Source: Nemertoderma westbladi
Taxonomy: Eukaryota > Xenacoelomorpha > Nemertodermatida > Nemertodermatidae
Length of the DNA: 57,848 bases
Assembly (NCBI GenBank): GCA_032718475.1
Contig: JAUCBJ010005368.1
Span: forward strand, 1-57,848
Direction: 5' to 3'
Below are positions 26,911 to 42,100 of the stretch, in pieces (position 1 is the first letter of the stretch; each line of letters opens with the position of its first letter). Below the pieces are notes generated by a model. That model searched no databases, was not told the origin of the DNA, and saw nothing but the letters and a program-made list of their open reading frames with translations. Made by a program: the position numbers and the translations under genes.

Positions 26911-27349
26911 ATACTGTACTATGTACTACTGTACTATGTACTACTGTATACTGTACTATGTACTACTGTATACTGTACTATGTACTACTGTACTATGTAC
27001 TACTGTATACTGTACTATGTACTACTGTATACTGTACTATGTACTTCTGTATACTGTACTATGTACTACTGTATACTGTACTATGTACTACTGTATACTG
27101 TACTATGCACTACTGTATACTGTACTATGTACTACTGTATAATGTACTATGTACTACTGTATACTGTACTATGTACTACTGTATACTGTACTATGTACTA
27201 CTGTATACTGTACTATGTACTACTGTATACTGTACTATGTACTACTGTATACTGTACTATGTACTACTGTATACTGTACTATGTACTACTGTATACTGTA
27301 CTATGTACTACTGTATACTGTACTATGTACTACTGTATACTGTACTATG
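26911..27349. repeat. 22-bp satellite, fourth block
   Basis: About twenty units. Marker variants TACTTCTG (about 27043) and TATGCACTAC (about 27104) recur in the following block, showing that a larger segment was duplicated. Confidence 0.93.
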
Positions 27350-27582
27350 TTTTTTTTTTCTCTACTTTACAAGCCTCATTTATTCACAAAGTAATAAAAA
27401 CCTTCAGAAATACAAACACAATTATAGGCACTATAACAAACAATTAAAAACAGTAATTACAGAAACGCGGGAAATTTAAAAACTTAAACAACAACAAACA
27501 GGTAAACTGCACCACCACCAAACAGCCTGTAATCTATATAAACATGCCTGCGCCTGGCTCTGTGTCGGCGTTCGCTAACACG
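27350..27582 (-). mobile_element. Truncated RLE element, 3' fragment, copy 2
   Basis: Nearly identical to 26679-26910, with the same truncation junction (GCTAACACG next to ATACTGTAC). The identical ends mean it arose by duplication of satellite plus insert, not by a separate insertion. The offset between copies is about 671 bp. Confidence 0.92.
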
Positions 27583-27906
27583 ATACTGTACTATGTACTA
27601 CTGTACTATGTACTACTGTATACTGTACTATGTACTACTGTATACTGTACTATGTACTACTGTATACTGTACTATGTACTACTGTATACTGTACTATGTA
27701 CTACTGTATACTGTACTATGTACTTCTGTATACTGTACTATGTACTACTGTATACTGTACTATGTACTACTGTATACTGTACTATGTACTACTGTATACT
27801 GTACTATGCACTACTGTATACTGTACTATGTACTACTGTATACTGTACTATGTACTACTGTATACTGTACTATGTACTACTGTATACTGTACTATGTACT
27901 ACTGTA
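27583..27906. repeat. 22-bp satellite, fifth block
   Basis: Last block of the array, with the same marker variants as the preceding one. It ends at CTACTGTA and passes directly into the next satellite at TAATAATAGTGAAGG. Confidence 0.92.
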
Positions 27907-30900
27907 ATAATAATAGTGAAGGAGTTAGTGATTAAAACATACACATTGGTTTAGCGAAGGAAAAACATGGTTTATAATAGCAAAGGAGTTAGTGATTAAA
28001 ACATACACATTGGTTTATAATAGCGAAGGAGTTAGTGATTAAAACATACACATTGGTTTATAATAGCGAAGGAAAAACATGGTTTATAATAGCGAAGGAG
28101 TTAGTGATTAAAACATACACATTGGTTTATAATAGCGAAGGAGTTAGTGATTAAAACATAAACATTGGTTTATAATAGCGAAGGAGTTAGTGATTAAAAC
28201 ATACACATTGGTTTATAATAGCGAAGGAAAAACTTACACATTGGTTTATAATAGCGAAGGAGTTAGTGATTAAAAAATACACATTGGTTTATAATAGCGA
28301 AGGAGTTAGTGATTAAAACATACACATTGGTTTATAATAGCGAAGGAAAAACATACACATTGGTTTATAATAGCGAAGGAGTTAGTGATTAAAACATACA
28401 CATTGGTTTATAATAGCGAAGGAAAAACATGGTTTATAATAGCGAAGGAGTTAGTGATTAAAACATACACATTGGTTTATAATAGCGAAGGAAATACATG
28501 GTTTATAATAGCGAAGGAGTTAGTGATTAAAACATACACATTGGTTTATAATAGCGAAGGAAAAACATACACATTGGTTTATAATAGCGAAGGAGTTAGT
28601 GATTAAAACATACACATTGGTTTATAATAGCGAAGGAGTTAGTGATTAAAACATACACATTGGTTTATAATAGCGAAGGAGTTAGTGATTAAAACATACA
28701 CATTGGTTTATAATAGCGAAGGAGTTAGTGATTAAAACATACACATTGGTTTATAATAGCGAAGGAGTTAGTGATTAAAACATACACATTGGTTTATAAT
28801 AGCAAAGGAAAAACATACACATTGGTTTATAATAGCGAAGGAAAAACATACACATTGGTTTATAATAGCGAAGGAGTTAGTGATTAAAACATACACATTG
28901 GTTTATAATAGCGAAGGAGTTAGTGATTAAAACATACACATTGGTTTATAATAGCGAAGGAGTTAGTGATTAAAACATACACATTGGTTTATAATAGCGA
29001 AGGAGTTAGTGATTAAAACATACACATTGGTTTATAATAACGAAGGAAAAACATACACATTGGTTTATAATAGCGAAGGAGTTAGTGATTAAAACATACA
29101 CATTGGTTTATAATAGCGAAGGAAAAACATACACTTTGGTTTATAATAGCAAAGGAAAAACATACACATTGGTTTATAATAGCGAAGGAGTTAGTGATTA
29201 AAACATACACATTGGTTTATAATAGCGAAGGAAAAACATACACTTTGGTTTATAATAGCGAAGGAAAAACATACACATTGGTTTAAATAGCGAAGGAGTT
29301 AGTGATTAAAACATACACATTGGTTTATAATAGCGAAGGAGTTAGTGATTAAAACATACACATTGGTTTATAATAGCGAAGGAAAAACATACACTTTGGT
29401 TTATAATAGCGAAGGAAAAACATACACATTGGTTTATAATAGCAAAGGAGTTAGTGATTAAAACATACACATTGGTTTATAATAGCGAAGGAGTTAATGA
29501 TTAAAACATACACATTGGTTTATAATAGCGAAGGAGTTAGTGATTAAAACATACACATTGGTTTATAATAGCAAAGGAGTTAGTGATTAAAACATACACA
29601 TTGGTTTATAATAGCGAAGGAGTTAGTGATTAAAACATACACATTGGTTTATAATAGCGAAGGAAAAACATACACATTGGTTTATAATAGCGAAGGAGTT
29701 AGTGATTAAAACATACACATTGGTTTATAATTGCGAAGGAAAAACATACACATTGGTTTATAATAGCGAAGGAAAAACATACACATTGGTTTATAATAGC
29801 GAAGGAGTTAGTGATTAAAACATACACATTGGTTTATAATAGCGAAGGAGTTAGTGATTAAAACATACACATTGGTTTATAATAGCGAAGGAGTTATTGA
29901 TTAAAACATACACATTGGTTTATAATAGCGAAGGAAAAACATACACATTGGTTTATAATAGCGAAGAAGTTAGTGATTAAAACATACACATTGGTTTATA
30001 ATAGCGAAGGAGTTAGTGATTAAAACATACACATTGGTTTATAATAGCGAAGGAAAAACATACACATTGGTTTATAATAGCGAAGGAGTTAGTGATTAAA
30101 ACATACACATTGGTTTATAATAGCGAAGGAAAAACATACACATTGGTTTATAATAGCGAAGGAGTTAGTGATTAAAACATACACATTGGTTTATAATAGC
30201 GAAGGAAAAACATACACATTGGTTTATAATAGCGAAGGAGTTAGTGATTAAAACATACACATTGGTTTATAATAGCGAAGGAAAAACATACACATTGGTT
30301 TATAATAGCGAAGGAGTTAGTGATTAAAACATACACATTGGTTTATAATAGCGAAGGAGTTAGTGATTAAAACATACACATTGGTTTATAATAGCGAAGG
30401 AGTTAGTGATTAAAACATACACATTGGTTTATAATAGCGAAGGAGTTAGTGATTAAAACATACACATTGGTTTATAATAGCGAAGGAGTTAGTGATTAAA
30501 ACATACACATTGGTTTATAATAGCGAAGGAAAAACATACACATTGGTTTATAATAGCGAAGGAGTTAGTGATTAAAACATACACATTGGTTTATAATAGC
30601 GAAGGAGTTAGTGATTAAAACATACACATTGGTTTATAATAGCGAAGGAGTTAGTGATTAAAACATACACATTGGTTTATAATAGCGAAGGAAAAACATA
30701 CACATTGGTTTATAATAGCGAAGGAGTTAGTGATTAAAACATACACATTGGTTTATAATAGCGAAGGAAAAACATACACATTGGTTTATAATAGCGAAGG
30801 AGTTAGTGATTAAAACATACACATTGGTTTATAATAGCGAAGGAGTTAGTGATTAAAACATACACATTGGTTTATAATAGCGAAGAAGTTAGTGATTAAA

Positions 30901-31310
30901 ACATACACATTGGTTTATAATAGCGAAGGAGTTAGTGATTAAAACATACACATTGGTTTATAATAGCGAAGGAGTTAGTGATTAAAACATACACATTGGT
31001 TTATAATAGCGAAAGAAAAACATACACATTGGTTTATAATAGCGAAGGAAAAACATACACATTGGTTTATAATAGCGAAGGAGTTAGTGATTAAACCATA
31101 CACATTGGTTTATAATAGCGAAGGAGTTAGTGATTAAAACATACACATTGGTTTATAATAGCGAAGGAAAAACATACACATTGGTTTATAATAGCGAAGG
31201 AGTTAGTGATTAAAACATACACATTGGTTTATGATAGCGAAGGAGTTAGTGATTAAAACATACACATTGGTTTATAATAGCGAAGGAGTTAGTGATTAAA
31301 ACATACGCAT

Positions 31311-34300
31311 TGGTTTATAATAGCGAAGGAAAAACATACACATTGGTTTATAATAGCGAAGGAGTTAGTGATTAAAACATACACATTGGTTTATAATAGC
31401 GAAGGAGTTAGTGATTAAAACATACACATTGGTTTATAATAGCGAAGGAGTTAGTGATTAAAACATACACATTGGTTTATAATAGCGAAGGAGTTAGTGA
31501 TTAAAACATACACATTGCTTTATAATAGCGAAGGAGTTAGTGATTAAAACATACACATTGGTTTATAATAGCGAAGGAAAAACATACACATTGGTTTATA
31601 ATAGCGAAGGAGTTAGTGATTAAAACATACACATTGGTTTATAATAGCGAAGGAGTTAGTGATTAAAACATACACATTGGTTTATAATAGCGAAGGAGTT
31701 AGTGATTAAAACATACACATTGGTTTATAATAGCGAAGGAAAAACATACACATTGGTTTATAATAGCGAAGGAGTTAGTGATTAAAACATACACATTGGT
31801 TTATAATAGCGAAGGAAAAACATACACATTGGTTTATAATAGCGAAGGAGTTAGTGATTAAAACATACACATTGGTTTATAATAGCAAAGGAGTTAGTGA
31901 TTAAAACATACACATTGGTTTATAATAGCGAAGAAGTTAGTGATTAAAACATACACATTGGTTTATAATAGCGAAGGAGTTAGTGATTAAAACATACACA
32001 TTGGTTTATAATAGCGAAGGAGTTAGTGATTAAAACATACACATTGGTTTATAATAGCGAAAAAAAAACATACACATTGGTTTATAATAGCGAAGGAAAA
32101 ACATACACATTGGTTTATAATAGCAAAGGAGTTAGTGATTAAAACATACACATTGGTTTATAATAGCGAAGGAAAAACATACACATTGGTTTATAATAGC
32201 GAAGGAGTTAGTGATTAAAACATACACATTGGTTTATAATAGCGAAGGAAAAACATACACATTGGTTTATAATAGCGAAGGAGTTAGTGATTAAAACATA
32301 CACATTGGTTTATAATAGCGAAGGAAAAACATACACATTGGTTTATAATAGCGAAGGAAAAACATACACATTGGTTTATAATAGTGAAGGAGTTAGTGAT
32401 TAAAACATACACATTGGTTTATAATAGCGAAGGAGTTAGTGATTAAAACATACACATTGGTTTATAATAGCGAAGGAGTTAGTGATTAAAACATACACAT
32501 TGGTTTATAATAGCGAAGGAGTTAGTGATTAAAACATACACATTGGTTTATAATAGCGAAGGAAAAACATACACATTGGTTTATAATAGCGAAGGAAAAA
32601 CATACACTTTGGTTTATAATAGCGAAGGAAAAACATACACATTGGTTTATAATAGCGAAGGAGTTAGTGATTAAAACATACACATTGGTTTATAATAGCG
32701 AAGGAGTTAGTGATTAAAACATACACATTGGTTTATAATAGCGAAGGAAAAACATACACATTGGTTTATAATAGCGAACGAGTTAGTGATTAAAACATAC
32801 ACATTGGTTTATAATTGCGAAGGAAAAACATACACATTGGTTTATAATAGCGAAGGAGTTAGTGATTAAAATATACACATTGGTTTATAATAGCGAAGGA
32901 GTTAGTGATTAAAACATACACATTGGTTTATAATAGTGAAGGAAAAACACACTTTGGTTTATAATAGCGAAGGAAAAACATACACATTGGTTTATAATAG
33001 CGAAGGAGTTAGTGATTAAAACATACACATTGGTTTATAATAGCAAAGGAGTTAGTGATTAAAACATACACATTGGTTTATAATAGCGAAGGAGTTAGTG
33101 ATTAAAACATACACATTGGTTTATAATAGCGAAGGAGTTAGTGATTAAAACACACACATTGGTTTATAATAGCGAAGGAGTTAGTGATTAAAACATACAC
33201 ATTGGTTTATAATAGCGAAGGAGTTAGTGATTAAAACATACACATTGGTTTATAATAGCGAAGGAAAAACATACACATTGGTTTATAATAGCGAAGGAGT
33301 TAGTGATTAAAACATACACATTGGTTTATAATAGCGAAGGAAAAACATACACATTGGTTTATAATAGCGAAGGAGTTAGTGATTAAAACATACACATTGG
33401 TTTATAATAGCGAAGGAAAAACATACACATTGGTTTATAATAGCGAAGGAGTTAGTGATTAAAACATACACATTGGTTTATAATAGCGAAGGAAAAACAT
33501 ACACATTGGTTTATAATAGCGAAGGAGTTAGTGATTAAAACATACACATTGGTTTATAATAGCGAAAGAAAAACATACACATTGGTTTATAATAGCGAAG
33601 GAAAAACATACACATTGGTTTATAATAGCGAAGGAGTTAGTGATTAAAACATACACATTGGTTTATAATAGCGAAGGAAAAACATACACATTGGTTTATA
33701 ATAGCGAAGGAGTTAGTGATTAAAACATACACATTGGTTTATAATAGCGAAGGAAAAACATACACATTGGTTTATAATAGCGAAGGAGTTAGTGATTAAA
33801 ACATACACATTGGTTTATAATAGCGAAGGAAAAACATACACATTGGTTTATAATAGCGAAGGAGTTAGTGATTAAAACATACACATTGGTTTATAATAGC
33901 GAAGGAAAAACATACACATTGGTTTATAATAGCGAAGGAGTTAGTGATTAAAACATACACATTGGTTTATAATAGCGAAAGAAAAACATACACATTGGTT
34001 TATAATAGCGAAGGAAAAACATACACATTGGTTTATAATAGCGAAGGAGTTAGTGATTAAAACATACACATTGGTTTATAATAGCGAAGGAAAAACATAC
34101 ACATTGGTTTATAATAGCGAAGGAGTTAGTGATTAAAACATACACATTGGTTTATAATAGCGAAAGAAAAACATACACATTGGTTTATAATAGCGAAGAA
34201 AAAACATACACATTGGTTTATAATAGCGAAGGCAAAACATACACATTGGTTTATAATAGCGAAGGAAAAACATACACATTGGTTTATAATAGCGAAGGAG

Positions 34301-37300
34301 TTAGTGATTAAAACATACACATTGGTTTATAATAGCGAAGGAGTTAGTGATTAAAACATACACATTGGTTTATAATAGCGAAGGAGTTAGTGATTAAAAC
34401 ATACACATTGGTTTATAATAGCGAAGGAAAAACATACACATTGGTTTATAATAGCGAATGAGTTAGTGATTAAAACATACACATTGGTTTATAATAGCGA
34501 AAGAGTTAGTGATTAAAACATACACATTGGTTTATAATAGCGAAGGAGTTAGTGATTAAAACATACACATTGGTTTATAATAACGAAGGAGTTAGTGATT
34601 AAAACATACACATTGGTTTATAATAGCGAAGGAGTTAGTGATTAAAACATACACATTGGTTTATAATAGCGAAGGAGTTAGTGATTAAAACATACACATT
34701 GGTTTATAATAGCGAAGGAGTTAGTGATTAAAACATACACATTGGTTTATAATAGCGAAGGAGTTAGTGATTAAAACATACACATTGGTTTATAATAGCG
34801 AAGGAGTTAGTGATTAAAACATACACATTGGTTTATAATAGCGAAGGAGTTAGTGATTAAAACATACACATTGGTTTATAATAGCGAAGGAGTTAGTGAT
34901 TAAAACATACACATTGGTTTATAATAGCGAAGGAGTTAGTGATTAAAACATACACATTGGTTTATAATAGCGAAGGAAAAACATACACATTGGTTTATAA
35001 TAGCGAAGGAGTTAGTGATTAAAACATACACATTGGTTTATAATAGCGAAGGAGTTAGTGATTAAAACATACACATTGGTTTATAATAGCGAAGGAGTTA
35101 GTGATTAAAACATACACATTGGTTTATAATAGCGAAGGAGTTAGTGATTAAAACATACACATTGGTTTATAATAGCGAAGGAAAAACATACACATTGGTT
35201 TATAATAGCGAAGGAGTTAGTGATTAAAACATACACATTGGTTTATAATAGCGAAGGAGTTAGTGATTAAAACATACACATTGGTTTATAATAGCGAAGG
35301 AGTTAGTGATTAAAACATACACATTCGTTTATAATAGCGAACTAAAAACATACACATTGGTTTATAATAGCGAAGGAGTTAGTGATTAAAACATACACAT
35401 TGGTTTATAATAGCGAAGGAAAAACATACACATTGGTTTATAATAGCGAAGGAGTTAGTGATTAAAACATACACATTGGTTTATAATAGCGAAAGAAAAA
35501 CATACACATTGGTTTATAATAGCGAAGGAAAAACATACACATTGGTTTATAATAGCGAAGGAGTTAGTGATTAAAACATACACATTGGTTTATAATAGCG
35601 AAGAAAAAACATACACATTGGTTTATAATAGCGAAGGAGTTAGTGATTAAAACATACACATTGGTTTATAATAGCGAAAGAAAAACATACACATTGGTTT
35701 ATAATAGCGAAGGAAAAACATACACATTGGTTTATAATAGCGAAGGAGTTAGTGATTAAAACATACACATTGGTTTATAATAGCGAAAAAAAACATACAC
35801 ATTGGTTTATAATAGCGAAGGAGTTAGTGATTAAAACATACACATTGGTTTATAATAGCGAAAGAAAAACATACACATTGGTTTATAATAGCGAAGGAAA
35901 AACATACACATTGGTTTATAATAGCGAAGGAGTTAGTGATTAAAACATACACATTGGTTTATAATAGCGAAGGAGTTAGTGATTAAAACATACACATTGG
36001 TTTATAATAGCGAAGGAAAAACATACACATTGGTTTATAATAGCGAAGGAGTTAGTGATTAAAACATACACATTGGTTTATAATAGCGAAAGAGTAAGTG
36101 ATTAAAACATACACATTGGTTTATAATAGCGAAGGAGTTAGTGATTAAAACATACACATTGGTTTATAATAGCGAAGGAGTTAGTGATTAAAACATACAC
36201 ATTGGTTTATAATAGCGAAGGAGTTAGTGATTAAAACATACACATTGGTTTATAATAGCGAAGGAGTTAGTGATTAAAACATACACATTGGTTTATAATA
36301 GCGAAGGAGTTAGTGATTAAAACATACACATTGGTTTATAATAGCGAAGGAGTTAGTGATTAAAACATACACATTGGTTTATAATAGCGAAGGAGTTAGT
36401 GATTAAAACATACACATTGGTTTATAATAGCGAAGGAGTTAGTGATTAAAACATACACATTGGTTTATAATAGCGAAGGAGTTAGTGATTAAAACATACA
36501 CATTAGTTTATAATAGCGAAGGAGTTAGTGATTAAAACATACACATTGGTTTATAATAGCGAAGGAGTTAGTGATTAAAACATACACATTGGTTTATAAT
36601 AGCGAAGGAAAAACATACACATTGGTTTATAATAGCGAAGGAGTTAGTGATTAAAACATACACATTTGTTTATAATAGCGAAGGAGTTAGTGATTAAAAC
36701 ATACACATTGGTTTATAATAGCGAAGGAGTTAGTGATTAAAACATACACATTGGTTTATAATAGCGAAGGAGTTAGTGATTAAAACATACACATTGGTTT
36801 ATAATAGCGAAGGAAAAACATACACATTGGTTTATAATAGCGAAGGAGTTAGTGATTAAAACATACACATTGGTTTATAATAGCGAAGGAGTTAGTGATT
36901 AAAACATACACATTGGTTTATAATAGCGAAGGAGTTAGTGATTAAAACATACACATTCGTTTATAATAGCGAACTAAAAACATACACATTGGTTTATAAT
37001 AGCGAAGGAGTTAGTGATTAAAACATACACATTGGTTTATAATAGCGAAGGAAAAACATACACATTGGTTTATAATAGCGAAGGAGTTAGTGATTAAAAC
37101 ATACACATTGGTTTATAATAGCGAAAGAAAAACATACACATTGGTTTATAATAGCGAAGGAAAAACATACACATTGGTTTATAATAGCGAAGGAGTTAGT
37201 GATTAAAACATACACATTGGTTTATAATAGCGAAGGAGTTAGTGATTAAAACATACACATTGGTTTATAATAGCGAAGGAAAAACATACACATTGGTTTA

Positions 37301-39111
37301 TAATAGCGAAGGAGTTAGTGATTAAAACATACACATTTGGTTTATAATAGCGAAAGAAAAACATACACATTGGTTTATAATAGCGAAGGAGTTAGTGATT
37401 AAAACATACACATTGGTTTATAATAGCGAAAGAAAAACATACACATTGGTTTATAATAGCGAAGGAGTTAGTGATTAAAACATACACATTGGTTTATAAT
37501 AGCGAAGGAAAAACATACACATTGGTTTATAATAGCGAAGGAGTTAGTGATTAAAACATACACATTGGTTTATAATAGCGAAAGAAAAACATACACATTG
37601 GTTTATAATAGCGAAGGAGTTAGTGATTAAAACATACACATTGGTTTATAATAGCGAAAGAAAAACATACACATTGGTTTATAATAGCGAAGGAAAAACA
37701 TACACATTGGTTTATAATAGCGAAGGAAAAACATACACATTGGTTTATAATAGCGAAGGAGTTAGTGATTAAAACATACACATTGGTTTATAATAGCGAA
37801 AGAAAAACATACACATTGGTTTATAATAGCGAAGGAAAAACATACACATTGGTTTATAATAGCGAAGGAAAAACATACACATTGGTTTATAATAGCGAAG
37901 GAGTTAGTGATTAAAACATACACATTGGTTTATAATAGCGAAAGAAAAACATACACATTGGTTTATAATAGCGAAGGAGTTAGTGATTAAAACATACACA
38001 TTGGTTTATAATAGCGAAAGAAAAACATACACATTGGTTTATAATAGCGAAGGAAAAACATACACATTGGTTTATAATAGCGAAGGAAAAACATACACAT
38101 TGATTTATAATAGCGAAGGAGTTAGTGATTAAAACATACACATTGGTTTATAATAGCGAAAGAAAAACATACACATTGGTTTATAATAGCGAAGGAAAAA
38201 CATACACATTGGTTTATAATAGCGAAGGAAAAACATACACATTGGTTTATAATAGCGAAGGAGTTAGTGATTAAAACATACACATTGGTTTATAATAGCG
38301 AAAGAAAAACATACACATTGGTTTATAATAGCGAAAGTGTTAGTGATTAAAACATACACATTGGTTTATAATAGCGAAAGAAAAACATACACATTGGTTT
38401 ATAATAGCGAAGGAAAAACATACACATTGGTTTATAATAGCGAAGGAGTTAGTGATTAAAACATACACATTGGTTTATAATAGCGAAGAAGTTAGTGATT
38501 AAAACATACACATTGGTTTATAATAGCGAAGGAGTTAGTGATTAAAACATACACATTGGTTTATAATAGCGAAGGAGTTAGTGATTAAAACATACACATT
38601 GGTTTATAATAGCGAAGGACTTAATGATTAAAACATACACATTGGTTTATAATAGCGAAGGAGTTAGTGATTAAAACATACACATTGGTTTATAATAGCG
38701 AAGGAAAAACATACACATTGGTTTATAATAGCGAAGGAAAAACATACACATTGGTTTATAATAGCGAAGGAAAAACATACACATTGGTTTATAATAGCGA
38801 AGGAAAAACATACACATTGGTTTATAATAGCGAAGGAGTTAGTGATTAAAACATACACATTGGTTTATAATAGCGAAAGAAAAACATACACATTGGTTTA
38901 TAATAGCGAAGGAAAAACATACACATTGGTTTATAATAGCGAAGGAAAAACATACACATTGGTTTATAATAGCGAAGGAGTTAGTGATTAAAACATACAC
39001 ATTGGTTTATAATAGCGAAAGAAAAACATACACATTGGTTTATAATAGCGAAAGTGTTAGTGATTAAAACATACACATTGGTTTATAATAGCGAAAGAAA
39101 AACATACACAT
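31311..39111. repeat. 7,801-bp higher-order satellite unit, copy 1
   Basis: Landmarks recur exactly 7,801 bp later: CACATTGCTTT (31511 to 39312), GCGAAAAAAAAAC (32057 to 39858), ACATTCGTTT (35321 to 43122), GAAAGTG (39050 to 46851). The left edge lies just right of the private variant ACATACGCATT near 31303, which has no counterpart. A smaller 1,632-bp internal duplication is marked by ACATTCGTTT followed by GCGAACTAAAAAC at about 35321 and 36953. Confidence 0.88.
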
Positions 39112-42100
39112 TGGTTTATAATAGCGAAGGAAAAACATACACATTGGTTTATAATAGCGAAGGAGTTAGTGATTAAAACATACACATTGGTTTATAATAG
39201 CGAAGGAGTTAGTGATTAAAACATACACATTGGTTTATAATAGCGAAGGAGTTAGTGATTAAAACATACACATTGGTTTATAATAGCGAAGGAGTTAGTG
39301 ATTAAAACATACACATTGCTTTATAATAGCGAAGGAGTTAGTGATTAAAACATACACATTGGTTTATAATAGCGAAGGAAAAACATACACATTGGTTTAT
39401 AATAGCGAAGGAGTTAGTGATTAAAACATACACATTGGTTTATAATAGCGAAGGAGTTAGTGATTAAAACATACACATTGGTTTATAATAGCGAAGGAGT
39501 TAGTGATTAAAACATACACATTGGTTTATAATAGCGAAGGAAAAACATACACATTGGTTTATAATAGCGAAGGAGTTAGTGATTAAAACATACACATTGG
39601 TTTATAATAGCGAAGGAAAAACATACACATTGGTTTATAATAGCGAAGGAGTTAGTGATTAAAACATACACATTGGTTTATAATAGCAAAGGAGTTAGTG
39701 ATTAAAACATACACATTGGTTTATAATAGCGAAGAAGTTAGTGATTAAAACATACACATTGGTTTATAATAGCGAAGGAGTTAGTGATTAAAACATACAC
39801 ATTGGTTTATAATAGCGAAGGAGTTAGTGATTAAAACATACACATTGGTTTATAATAGCGAAAAAAAAACATACACATTGGTTTATAATAGCGAAGGAAA
39901 AACATACACATTGGTTTATAATAGCAAAGGAGTTAGTGATTAAAACATACACATTGGTTTATAATAGCGAAGGAAAAACATACACATTGGTTTATAATAG
40001 CGAAGGAGTTAGTGATTAAAACATACACATTGGTTTATAATAGCGAAGGAAAAACATACACATTGGTTTATAATAGCGAAGGAGTTAGTGATTAAAACAT
40101 ACACATTGGTTTATAATAGCGAAGGAAAAACATACACATTGGTTTATAATAGCGAAGGAAAAACATACACATTGGTTTATAATAGTGAAGGAGTTAGTGA
40201 TTAAAACATACACATTGGTTTATAATAGCGAAGGAGTTAGTGATTAAAACATACACATTGGTTTATAATAGCGAAGGAGTTAGTGATTAAAACATACACA
40301 TTGGTTTATAATAGCGAAGGAGTTAGTGATTAAAACATACACATTGGTTTATAATAGCGAAGGAAAAACATACACATTGGTTTATAATAGCGAAGGAAAA
40401 ACATACACTTTGGTTTATAATAGCGAAGGAAAAACATACACATTGGTTTATAATAGCGAAGGAGTTAGTGATTAAAACATACACATTGGTTTATAATAGC
40501 GAAGGAGTTAGTGATTAAAACATACACATTGGTTTATAATAGCGAAGGAAAAACATACACATTGGTTTATAATAGCGAACGAGTTAGTGATTAAAACATA
40601 CACATTGGTTTATAATTGCGAAGGAAAAACATACACATTGGTTTATAATAGCGAAGGAGTTAGTGATTAAAATATACACATTGGTTTATAATAGCGAAGG
40701 AGTTAGTGATTAAAACATACACATTGGTTTATAATAGTGAAGGAAAAACACACTTTGGTTTATAATAGCGAAGGAAAAACATACACATTGGTTTATAATA
40801 GCGAAGGAGTTAGTGATTAAAACATACACATTGGTTTATAATAGCAAAGGAGTTAGTGATTAAAACATACACATTGGTTTATAATAGCGAAGGAGTTAGT
40901 GATTAAAACATACACATTGGTTTATAATAGCGAAGGAGTTAGTGATTAAAACACACACATTGGTTTATAATAGCGAAGGAGTTAGTGATTAAAACATACA
41001 CATTGGTTTATAATAGCGAAGGAGTTAGTGATTAAAACATACACATTGGTTTATAATAGCGAAGGAAAAACATACACATTGGTTTATAATAGCGAAGGAG
41101 TTAGTGATTAAAACATACACATTGGTTTATAATAGCGAAGGAAAAACATACACATTGGTTTATAATAGCGAAGGAGTTAGTGATTAAAACATACACATTG
41201 GTTTATAATAGCGAAGGAAAAACATACACATTGGTTTATAATAGCGAAGGAGTTAGTGATTAAAACATACACATTGGTTTATAATAGCGAAGGAAAAACA
41301 TACACATTGGTTTATAATAGCGAAGGAGTTAGTGATTAAAACATACACATTGGTTTATAATAGCGAAAGAAAAACATACACATTGGTTTATAATAGCGAA
41401 GGAAAAACATACACATTGGTTTATAATAGCGAAGGAGTTAGTGATTAAAACATACACATTGGTTTATAATAGCGAAGGAAAAACATACACATTGGTTTAT
41501 AATAGCGAAGGAGTTAGTGATTAAAACATACACATTGGTTTATAATAGCGAAGGAAAAACATACACATTGGTTTATAATAGCGAAGGAGTTAGTGATTAA
41601 AACATACACATTGGTTTATAATAGCGAAGGAAAAACATACACATTGGTTTATAATAGCGAAGGAGTTAGTGATTAAAACATACACATTGGTTTATAATAG
41701 CGAAGGAAAAACATACACATTGGTTTATAATAGCGAAGGAGTTAGTGATTAAAACATACACATTGGTTTATAATAGCGAAAGAAAAACATACACATTGGT
41801 TTATAATAGCGAAGGAAAAACATACACATTGGTTTATAATAGCGAAGGAGTTAGTGATTAAAACATACACATTGGTTTATAATAGCGAAGGAAAAACATA
41901 CACATTGGTTTATAATAGCGAAGGAGTTAGTGATTAAAACATACACATTGGTTTATAATAGCGAAAGAAAAACATACACATTGGTTTATAATAGCGAAGA
42001 AAAAACATACACATTGGTTTATAATAGCGAAGGCAAAACATACACATTGGTTTATAATAGCGAAGGAAAAACATACACATTGGTTTATAATAGCGAAGGA

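Noticed and set aside
16971-27954. Long frames of Tyr-Cys-Thr-Met and Leu-Tyr-Val repeats
   Set aside because: Translation of the 22-bp satellite in several frames at once; no start context, no domain, no conservation signal.
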